9,137 nt of DNA from Truepera sp. (GTDB taxonomy: Bacteria > Deinococcota > Deinococci > Deinococcales > Trueperaceae): assembly GCA_018333775.1 (NCBI GenBank), contig JAGXSO010000080.1, positions 1 to 9,137 of the forward strand, written 5' to 3'. The notes below the pieces were generated by a model. That model was not told the origin of the DNA. It saw only the letters and a program-made list of their open reading frames with translations, and ran no database searches. The position numbers were made by a program, and so were the translations under genes. The first letter of the stretch is position 1. The number at the start of each line of letters is the position of its first letter. Below, one piece after another: positions 1 through 5,327 of the stretch.

Positions 1-1
1 G

Positions 2-760
2 GCACGCAAGGCAGCCCGGCGGATCGCGTCGGGCGAAGCCAAGCGGGTGCGGATCAGTGAGCGCAGCCTGGAGCCCCACCTGGGCCCTGAAAAGTACAGC
101 TCCGAAGCCGAGGGGCAGGAGAACCTGATCGGGGTTGCCACCGGCATGTACTACACCCCGGTAGGGGGCGACATCTTGTTCGTGGAGACCTCGGTTACGC
201 CCGGCAAGTTCGGCTTTGTGTTGACCGGGCAGCTCGGCGAGGTGATGAAGGAGTCGGCTCGAGCCGCCCTGACCTACGCCAAGATGAACGCCGAGCGCTT
301 CGGCATCGCCAAGGAGCTGCTCGAAGAGAGCGAGATCCACATCCACGTCCCCGCCGGAGCCACCCCCAAAGAGGGCCCCAGCGCCGGGGTAGCGCTGGCT
401 ACTTCGCTGATTAGCGCGCTGACGCATCTGCCTGTTCGCAAGGATGTAGCCATGACCGGTGAGATTACCCTGCGCGGGCGGGTCTTGCCGATCGGCGGCC
501 TGCGCGAGAAGGCTTTGGGGGCTAAGCGCGCAGGCATCAAGCACGTCATCTATCCCGTCAAAAATACCCCCGACTTAAGCGATATTCCCGTTCATCTGCG
601 CCGCACCCTGGCCTTTCACCCGGTCGATAGCCTCGACCAGGTGCTCGAGCAGGCGCTAGTAGGCGGCCTGAGCGCACTCGAAACCAACGCCAAGGGCAAA
701 GACCCCAACGAAAAGGCGCCAAAACGGCGCAAGCCCGAGGGTGTGCCGGCCCAGGCCTAA
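2..760 (+). CDS. lon: Lon ATP-dependent protease, C-terminal part (5' end outside window)
   Basis: This is the 3' end of a gene for Lon, the cytoplasmic AAA+ serine protease that degrades misfolded and regulatory proteins. The frame is open from base 2, so the AAA+ ATPase domain and N domain lie to the left of the window; about 252 residues are visible. The proteolytic domain is complete in its key parts. The nucleophile serine sits in [10 protein letters not shown] (Ser codon 380-382), and its lysine partner in [14 protein letters not shown] (Lys codon 509-511); these correspond to the Ser/Lys dyad of E. coli Lon (S679/K722). [16 protein letters not shown] between them is near-identical to the family consensus. 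After the usual domain end ([14 protein letters not shown]) there is a basic, Lys/Arg/Pro-rich tail of about 30 residues, probably flexible. An in-frame GTG at 47 is only an internal valine codon. Identification is secure. Some Deinococcota carry two Lon copies, so which paralogue this is cannot be told. Confidence 0.96.
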   Translation, partial: ARKAARRIASGEAKRVRISERSLEPHLGPEKYSSEAEGQENLIGVATGMYYTPVGGDILFVETSVTPGKFGFVLTGQLGEVMKESARAALTYAKMNAERFGIAKELLEESEIHIHVPAGATPKEGPSAGVALATSLISALTHLPVRKDVAMTGEITLRGRVLPIGGLREKALGAKRAGIKHVIYPVKNTPDLSDIPVHLRRTLAFHPVDSLDQVLEQALVGGLSALETNAKGKDPNEKAPKRRKPEGVPAQA

Positions 761-783
761 AGTACGGTTTTTGCTGTCGATGC

Positions 784-811
784 GATCACCGCCACCAGGT
801 CGGCGGTGATC
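784..811 (+). terminator. Hairpin downstream of lon, probable terminator without T-tract
   Basis: GATCACCGCC (784-793) is an exact 10-bp inverted repeat of GGCGGTGATC (802-811), with an 8-nt loop. It begins 24 nt after the lon stop codon and ends 48 nt before tpiA. Stem and position fit an intrinsic terminator that isolates lon from tpiA. No run of T follows the stem on the plus strand, so it could instead be an mRNA 3'-end stabilising structure. Confidence 0.5.
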
Positions 812-845
812 AGCCTTAGTGCTGCCCACCCACGACCAAACAGGG

Positions 846-851
846 TATCCT
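846..851 (+). promoter_or_regulatory. Putative -10 element for tpiA operon (leaderless or very short leader)
   Basis: TATCCT fits the TANNNT -10 pattern and ends 8 nt before the tpiA ATG, which would put the transcription start at or within a couple of bases of the start codon. No convincing -35 hexamer is visible at the usual distance. An AAGG at 852-855 could act as a weak Shine-Dalgarno if the start site lies further upstream, so leaderless expression is an inference. Confidence 0.4.
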
Positions 852-859
852 AAGGCGCT

Positions 860-1611
<752 letters not shown>

Positions 1612-1615
<4 letters not shown>

Positions 1616-2670
1616 ACGCGCTTGCCACGCTGCTCGAGCGGCTCGCCGGCCTCGGTGCCGATGCTCTGCTGATCAGTGCGCCAGCTAATGTGCGCTACTT
1701 AAGCGGCTTCTCCAGCCCTGAAGACGGGCGCGTGCTGCTGAGTGCCGATGGCGCCCTGCTGCTGACCGATGGGCGCTACATCGCCCAGGCAGGCGAAGAG
1801 TCGCGCCTTGAGGTAGCGATTACCGAACTCGGCAAGCCCTGGCACCAAGACGTAGCCGAGCGGGTGCAGGGCAAAACGCTGGCGGTGGAGGCCGACCACC
1901 TCACCCAGCAGCTTTTTGAACAGCTCAAGGAGAAGCTTGACGGCAAGGTCGTGGCTACTAGCGGCTGGGTAGCTGAGCTGCGGCTGTTTAAGACCCCTGC
2001 TGAACTCGCCCACCTGCGCGAAGCCGCGCGGATCACCGACGCAGCTTTCAGCTACATCCTGGAGGTCATCGAGCCGGGGCTCAGCGAGGTCGAGATAGCG
2101 CTTGAGCTCGAAGCCTTTATGCGCCGGCACGGCGCCGATGGCAAAAGCTTCGAGATCATTGTAGCCAGCGGGCCGCGCAGCGCCATGCCGCACGGCGTGG
2201 CTTCGCAGAAGCGCCTAGCCTCCGGTGAGTTAGTCACCCTCGACTTTGGCGCTAAAGTCCAGGGTTACCATGCCGACATGACCCGCACCGTGGCGCTAGG
2301 TGAGATCAGCAGCGAATTGCGCCGCCTGTATGACGCCGTACTGCGTGCGCAAGAAGCCGCATTGGCCGCGCTGGCCCCCGGCAAGGACGGCCAGGAGATC
2401 GACGCGCTGGCCCGCGGCATCCTAGCCGAAGCCGGTCTGGATGGCTATTTCAGCCACGGCTTAGGCCACGGCGTGGGCTTGCAGATTCACGAAGGCCCCA
2501 GGCTGTCCAAGACTATCTCCCAGGTACTTAAACCGGGCATGACGGTGACCGTGGAGCCGGGCGTCTATATCCCCGGCTTGGCCGGAGTGAGAATTGAAGA
2601 CCTGGCGGTGATTACCGAGACCGGCTACGAGCGGCTGTCGCATAGCGACAAGGCGCTGATTGTGTTGTAA
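1612..2670 (+). CDS. Xaa-Pro aminopeptidase / M24 family metallopeptidase (aminopeptidase P-like)
   Basis: This is a cytosolic M24 (pita-bread fold) dipeptidase or aminopeptidase, likely cleaving peptides with proline in the second position and using two metal ions, usually Mn or Co. At 352 residues it matches the short bacterial PepQ/YpdF/PapA type. Residues 1 to about 125 are a creatinase-like N domain (ANVRYLSGF, LLTDGRYIAQA); about 128-352 are the catalytic domain. All five metal ligands are visible: D211 (TLDFGAKV), D222 (HADMTRT), H286 (GLGHGVGL), E315 (VTVEPGVY) and E329 (GVRIEDLAVI). The substrate histidines H194 (AMPHG) and H293 (QIHEGP) are also present. The start ATG overlaps the tpiA stop as ATGA, and GGAGG at 1603-1607 gives a Shine-Dalgarno, so translation is probably coupled to tpiA. 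Aminopeptidase P and prolidase cannot be told apart reliably from sequence, so no symbol is given. No signal peptide. Confidence 0.92.
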
Positions 2671-2730
2671 GCAGGTGCGCATTTGGGCTGGTCAGGCTCT
2701 CAGTCTGTCGGCACGAGGGCAGTGGTTAGT

Positions 2731-2768
2731 AGGAAGTAGGAAGTGGGAAGTGGGAAGTGGGAAGTGGG
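2731..2768 (+). repeat. Tandem heptamer repeat (AGGAAGT x2, GGGAAGT x3, GGG) with G-quadruplex pattern
   Basis: Five adjacent 7-bp units are visible: AGGAAGT at 2731 and 2738, then GGGAAGT at 2745, 2752 and 2759, followed by a partial unit GGGA at 2766. A degenerate unit, GGTTAGT (2724-2730), precedes the array. The last part (2745-2768) has four GGG runs separated by three identical AAGT spacers, which exactly satisfies the G3-N4-G3-N4-G3-N4-G3 quadruplex pattern on the plus strand. The array lies about 60 bp downstream of the peptidase stop codon in the gap between two convergent genes. Confidence 0.93.
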
Positions 2769-2816
2769 ACAACCAACAACCTTCAACCGGCAATTCCGGC
2801 TCTTCTGACCGGCTTT

Positions 2817-2835
2817 GTAAGCTGACACAGCTTGC
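2817..2835. terminator. Hairpin between convergent genes, possible bidirectional terminator
   Basis: GTAAGCTG (2817-2824) and CAGCTTGC (2828-2835) pair over 8 bp, including one G-T wobble, around the 3-nt loop ACA; the inner 6 bp AAGCTG/CAGCTT are exact. It lies between the convergent peptidase gene (ends 2670, +) and the small membrane-protein gene (ends 2854, -), 18 nt past the latter's stop codon. There is no T-tract on either strand, so a terminator role is a positional inference. Confidence 0.35.
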
Positions 2836-2854
2836 CTATCGTCTTGCCTATCGT
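2831..2854. repeat. Perfect 12-bp tandem duplication
   Basis: CTTGCCTATCGT occurs twice without interruption (2831-2842 and 2843-2854). The left copy shares its first five bases with the arm of the 2817-2835 hairpin. The last base of the right copy is the final base of the minus-strand stop codon (TGA, 2856-2854) of the adjacent gene. It has the look of a recent slippage or recombination duplication in non-coding DNA. Confidence 0.9.
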
Positions 2855-3276
2855 CACAGCGTGCCCGCAGGTGGGAGCGTCAGCCTTAAAGTGCCGGTGG
2901 CGTCGTTAAAGATCAGCCTTATCCGGTAAACTCCCTGCCCTTGACGGAGCGTCTCATTAACAGTAATTCGCTGGCCGGCACCGAACTCGGCTCGGAATAC
3001 CACCCGCTCAGGCCTACCGGCTTGCCCGGTTTGGAAGCTGGCTAGCTGTTCAAAAGAAGCCTCGATCATCACTGTCCCCCGGCTTAAGCTGCCCTCCACG
3101 CCAAAGGTAAACTGCTGGGCGGTGGTGGTACGCCGCGACAGCTCGGCGGTGTGGGTCTTTTTATAGACCAAGACGGGGGTATGGGGCGGCAAGCCCAGGT
3201 ACCAACCGCCGAAGAACTCGCCGACCACGAAAAAGACAGCGGTTAGCAGCAGAATGAAACTCAGCAGGCCGCGCAT
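2854..3276 (-). CDS. Hypothetical membrane-anchored protein, 140 aa
   Basis: I do not recognise a family for this protein. Residues about 4-23 (GLLSFILLLTAVFFVV core) form one strongly hydrophobic segment after a single arginine. It is either an uncleaved signal anchor or a signal peptide; there is no lipobox cysteine and no clear signal-peptidase site. The remaining ~115 residues contain no cysteine and alternate hydrophobic and polar residues (VMIEASFEQL, VVFRAEFGAG, VYRIRLIFND, TLRLTLPP), suggesting a small beta-sandwich domain outside the membrane. The frame stays open upstream to 3525, but that part lies antisense to sbcD and is low-complexity shadow sequence. The ATG at 3276 places the hydrophobic segment at the N-terminus and has a TATGCT -10 element 6 nt upstream, so I chose it. 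The gene is divergent from sbcD across 82 bp and convergent with the peptidase gene. Confidence 0.72.
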   Translation of the reverse strand: MRGLLSFILLLTAVFFVVGEFFGGWYLGLPPHTPVLVYKKTHTAELSRRTTTAQQFTFGVEGSLSRGTVMIEASFEQLASFQTGQAGRPERVVFRAEFGAGQRITVNETLRQGQGVYRIRLIFNDATGTLRLTLPPAGTL

Positions 3277-3282
3277 AGGGAG

Positions 3283-3288
3283 AGCATA
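3283..3288 (-). promoter_or_regulatory. Putative -10 element for the 140-aa membrane protein gene
   Basis: On the minus strand TATGCT (3288 to 3283) fits TANNNT and ends 6 nt before the ATG at 3276, which would start the transcript at or next to the initiation codon. The six intervening bases (CTCCCT) contain no Shine-Dalgarno sequence. No clear -35 element. Confidence 0.45.
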
Positions 3289-3345
3289 CCAGTTAGCCGA
3301 CTCTGTTAGCGGCAGTGAAGCTGTGTAGCTTATGGGCTGCTGCGT

Positions 3346-3351
3346 TACACT
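3346..3351 (+). promoter_or_regulatory. Putative -10 element for sbcD (leaderless)
   Basis: TACACT fits TANNNT and ends 7 nt before the sbcD ATG at 3359, the ideal distance for transcription to begin at the A of the ATG. The spacer GATCGGA has no good Shine-Dalgarno. No strong -35 hexamer is seen. This element also argues against the upstream in-frame ATG at 3332, which would lie ahead of the promoter. Confidence 0.5.
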
Positions 3352-3358
3352 GATCGGA

Positions 3359-4537
3359 ATGAAACTCCTCCACACCGCCGACTGGCACGCCGGGCGCACC
3401 CTGCACGGCCAGAGCCGCACCCCCGAAATCCGCCAGGTGCTGCGCGAAATCGCCGAGCTAGCGCAACTCGAAGCGGTCGATCTGATTCTGGTCGCGGGCG
3501 ACCTGTTCGACAGCAAGTACCCCACGCCGGACGCCGAGGAGGCCGTCTACGAGTTCTTCTTGACTACTGGCCAAGCCGGCATCCCGAGCGTAGTCATCGC
3601 CGGCAACCACGACTCGCCGGTGCGCCTGGACGCGGTGGGGCGCCTTCTCAGGCTGGCCGACGTACACGTCGTAGGTGAAGCCAGAGTGGCGGGACAAGGA
3701 GGGGTGCTAGAGCTTGTCATCAAGGGTGAAAAGGCTCGGATCGCCGCCTTGCCGTTTGTCTCCGAGCGGCGGATCGTCAAGGTGGCCGAGCTGCTGGGCG
3801 GCGACCCCGGAGCGTGGCGCGACCGCTACCGAGCTGGGATGCGGACCCTCATTAACAACCTCACAGCGGGGTTTAGAGGCGACGCGGTCAACCTGCTGAT
3901 GATGCATACCACCATGGAGGGGGCAACGCTGGCTAACTCCGAGTATACTTTTCACTGCACCGAGGCCTATACCGTAAGCGCCGATCTGGTGCCGGAGGGG
4001 GTGAACTACCTGGCGCTGGGGCATATCCACAAGCCGCAAACGGTGGCGGGGTTAGCGGAGAACCAAGCGCGCTATGCCGGGAGCATTATTCAGCTCGATT
4101 TCGGTGAGAAAGGCGACCATAAGGTGGTCTATCTCATTGAGGCCGCGCTGGGGCAGTCAACCAAGGTGCTTGAGCACCGGCTTAAGGGCGGCAAACGGCT
4201 CAAGCACTTTCGGTGTGAGCGCGCCGAGTTGGAGCGCTATCTGCCCGAGATCGCCGGCTTTAGTGGCTGGGCCAAGTTGTCTATCACCATGGAGCGGCTC
4301 GAGCCCGGCTTAAAGGACCGCCTCAAGGCCGACTACCCCCATCTCTTGATCGTCGAGCAGTCAGTCCCCGGCAGCGAGCGCGAGCGGGTGCGCGGCGTAG
4401 ATCACACCAAGAGCCTGGTCGAGGCATATGCGCAGTTTTACCGCGAGGACCGTGGTGAAGCCCTGCCCGACGACCTGCGCGCAGCGTTTGAGGCGCTTTA
4501 CAACGAGGCGCACGAAACCGAAGGCGCGGTGTCGTGA
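3359..4537 (+). CDS. sbcD: Exonuclease subunit SbcD (Mre11-like nuclease)
   Basis: SbcD is the Mn-dependent metallophosphatase-fold nuclease of the SbcCD complex, which opens DNA hairpins and trims protein-blocked or broken ends. The product is 392 residues, a usual SbcD length. The phosphoesterase motifs appear in order: D8 and H10 (LLHTADWHAGRTLHG), D48 and D51 (LVAGDLFDSKYP), N83-H84-D85 (VIAGNHDSPVRL), H183 (LLMMHTTMEG), and H222 and H224 (YLALGHIHKPQ). GSIIQLDFGEKG is the typical SbcD strand after the last motif, and the C-terminal third is the capping and SbcC-binding region. The start at 3359 begins exactly at the conserved N-terminal beta strand and follows a TACACT -10 box. Unusually, its partner gene sbcC is not directly downstream: a minus-strand MNT/HEPN pair intervenes, and sbcD ends one base from the HEPN stop codon. 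Confidence 0.96.
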   Translation: MKLLHTADWHAGRTLHGQSRTPEIRQVLREIAELAQLEAVDLILVAGDLFDSKYPTPDAEEAVYEFFLTTGQAGIPSVVIAGNHDSPVRLDAVGRLLRLADVHVVGEARVAGQGGVLELVIKGEKARIAALPFVSERRIVKVAELLGGDPGAWRDRYRAGMRTLINNLTAGFRGDAVNLLMMHTTMEGATLANSEYTFHCTEAYTVSADLVPEGVNYLALGHIHKPQTVAGLAENQARYAGSIIQLDFGEKGDHKVVYLIEAALGQSTKVLEHRLKGGKRLKHFRCERAELERYLPEIAGFSGWAKLSITMERLEPGLKDRLKADYPHLLIVEQSVPGSERERVRGVDHTKSLVEAYAQFYREDRGEALPDDLRAAFEALYNEAHETEGAVS

Positions 4538-4538
4538 G

Positions 4539-4916
4539 CTACGATACGTTTAGATAGCGCTTTGCCGCGGCCAGAAAGGCTTCGGCGTCGGCGCGCATAT
4601 CGTTGATGTCGTCTGCTGTCAGACCGGACGGCGCCAGGTAGTCGCTTAGTTGGCGGCGGTTGAAAGCCGTGATGAGCGCCCGGTGGAAGCGCGGGTCCAG
4701 TGCGCCGCTTTTGGCGAAGCGTTGCCCGTAGGCGGAGATCAGCGCCTGATGGCTAGAGAATCTCATGCCCTCGGCGTCGAGTAAGGCCTCGGCGAGGTAG
4801 AACATGGCGTAGTAGAGACGGGAAGCGGCAGAGTCGAGGTCACCGTCAGCAACGAGCAGGGCTGCCGAGCGGAGATAGCGCTCCGCCTTCTGCCATAGCG
4901 CTGCTCGTTCTGTCAC
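4539..4916 (-). CDS. HEPN-domain protein (UPF0332/COG1895-like), partner of the adjacent nucleotidyltransferase
   Basis: This is a small all-helical protein with a HEPN fold (125 aa from the GTG at 4916). The hallmark helix is SAASRLYYAMFYLAEALL (about 29-46), followed by MRFSSHQALISAYGQRF and by RRQLSDYLAPSGLTADDI near the C-terminus, the order typical of the UPF0332-type HEPN family. Such proteins are encoded beside minimal nucleotidyltransferases and in studied cases act as toxin or RNase partners of them. I see no canonical HEPN RNase motif R-x4-6-H in the expected helix; the closest is RFSSH (R52, H56), one residue short. RNase activity is therefore uncertain. An ATG at 4949 would add 11 residues, but the GTG at 4916 overlaps the nucleotidyltransferase stop as GTGA and has GAAGG 9 nt upstream, so I prefer it. 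The gene is probably co-transcribed with the upstream nucleotidyltransferase and ends 1 nt from the convergent sbcD stop. Confidence 0.85.
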   Translation of the reverse strand: MTERAALWQKAERYLRSAALLVADGDLDSAASRLYYAMFYLAEALLDAEGMRFSSHQALISAYGQRFAKSGALDPRFHRALITAFNRRQLSDYLAPSGLTADDINDMRADAEAFLAAAKRYLNVS

Positions 4917-5257
4917 AAGCGAATGCCTTCGGCGCGGACGTTGCGCCAAAACGGCCCCAGCGCCTGCTGATAGTGGCTTTGTGAGGTAGGAATCACGCTC
5001 ACCAGTCGGCCGTAACTGAGATTCAGGTCAGCGAGGATATCGCCAAGCCGGGCGATCTCGGCGCCCGGTTGCACCTGACGGCGCAAGACCAGGACGATAT
5101 CGATATCTGAATCTGAGTCCTGACGAGCTTCGCCGCGCGCTTCGGAACCGAACAGGATGAGGTCTTCAAGGTCGGCGCCATACCTTCTTTCAAGCGCCTC
5201 GCGCAAGGTTCGCAAGAGCCGCCACAGCTCGGGGGAGAGGGCAGATGGGATACTCAT
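4913..5257 (-). CDS. Minimal nucleotidyltransferase (MNT/MntA-like, pol-beta superfamily)
   Basis: This 114-residue protein is a minimal nucleotidyltransferase. The signature LILFGSEARGEARQDSDSDIDIVLVL (positions 33-58) contains the GS motif (G37-S38) and an aspartate-rich metal-binding stretch D47, D49, D51, D53. Family members usually read ARPDSDIDLLV here, so this copy has an extra Asp-Ser pair and either D49/D51 or D51/D53 could fill the DxD role. The C-terminal end FWRNVRAEGIRL is typical of MNT proteins paired with HEPN genes. In characterised MntA/HepT pairs the MNT adds AMP to the HEPN protein and neutralises it; that role here is inferred. It is the first gene of a two-gene minus-strand operon (GTGA overlap with the HEPN gene), divergent from sbcC, with a TAGAAT -10 box 8 nt before its ATG. 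Base composition resembles its neighbours, so recent transfer is not obvious. Confidence 0.9.
   Translation of the reverse strand: MSIPSALSPELWRLLRTLREALERRYGADLEDLILFGSEARGEARQDSDSDIDIVLVLRRQVQPGAEIARLGDILADLNLSYGRLVSVIPTSQSHYQQALGPFWRNVRAEGIRL
4926..4930 (-). promoter_or_regulatory. Shine-Dalgarno supporting the GTG start of the HEPN gene
   Basis: On the minus strand GAAGG (4930 to 4926) lies 9 nt before the GTG at 4916, inside the end of the nucleotidyltransferase gene. Together with the GTGA stop-start overlap it favours GTG 4916 over ATG 4949 and suggests coupled translation of the pair. Confidence 0.5.
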
Positions 5258-5265
5258 CTACTGCC

Positions 5266-5271
5266 ATTCTA
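5266..5271 (-). promoter_or_regulatory. Putative -10 element for the MNT-HEPN operon
   Basis: On the minus strand TAGAAT (5271 to 5266) is a good TANNNT -10 box ending 8 nt before the MNT ATG at 5257; the spacer GGCAGTAG has no clear Shine-Dalgarno. The -35 region would fall near 5289-5294, within the upstream region of sbcC, so the two divergent promoters interlock. Confidence 0.5.
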
Positions 5272-5298
5272 GCAGGGTGCAGTTGGGAGGTCTGCTGT

Positions 5299-5304
5299 TA
5301 CAAT
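5299..5304 (+). promoter_or_regulatory. Putative -10 element for sbcC
   Basis: TACAAT is a strong -10 match in the 70-bp divergent gap and would start transcription near 5311, leaving a leader of about 16 nt before the ATG at 5328. No good Shine-Dalgarno is visible in that leader and no clear -35 precedes it. It implies that sbcC is transcribed independently of sbcD here. Confidence 0.42.
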
Positions 5305-5327
5305 TGCACTGTTGCCCTACGAGTGCC

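Noticed and set aside
1699..2193. Minus-strand open frame of 164 codons inside the peptidase gene
   Set aside because: Antisense shadow of a well-conserved M24 peptidase; no recognisable domain, and its product is compositionally like reverse-complement coding sequence.
2724..2854. Possible CRISPR-like repeat array
   Set aside because: Units are 7 and 12 bp and directly adjacent without spacers; they are simple tandem repeats.
2660..2929. Plus-strand open frame of 89 codons across the repeat region
   Set aside because: It overlaps the end of the peptidase gene, reads through the heptamer array (giving repetitive Gly/Ser/Lys/Trp sequence) and into the antisense of the membrane-protein gene; no ribosome site or family resemblance.
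3332..3358. Earlier in-frame ATG for sbcD
   Set aside because: It adds nine residues not seen in SbcD proteins and starts upstream of the TACACT -10 element.
3277..3525. N-terminal extension of the 140-aa membrane protein by 83 residues
   Set aside because: The extension is antisense to sbcD, Ser/Arg-rich with no pattern, and would bury the hydrophobic anchor; a -10 box directly before the ATG at 3276 supports the short form.
4917..4949. ATG start for the HEPN gene at 4949
   Set aside because: It would overlap the nucleotidyltransferase by 37 nt and add an Arg-rich leader untypical of the family; the GTG at 4916 gives a GTGA overlap and has a Shine-Dalgarno. It cannot be fully excluded.
4539..5257. 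Integration scars (terminal repeats or target duplications) around the MNT-HEPN pair
   Set aside because: I looked for flanking direct or inverted repeats near 4530-4545 and 5258-5327 and saw none that match, so a mobile-element boundary is not supported.
5157..5327. N-terminal extension of SbcC by 57 residues
   Set aside because: It lies antisense to the nucleotidyltransferase gene, includes the putative sbcC promoter, and its sequence has no resemblance to SbcC; conserved SbcC sequence begins just after 5328.
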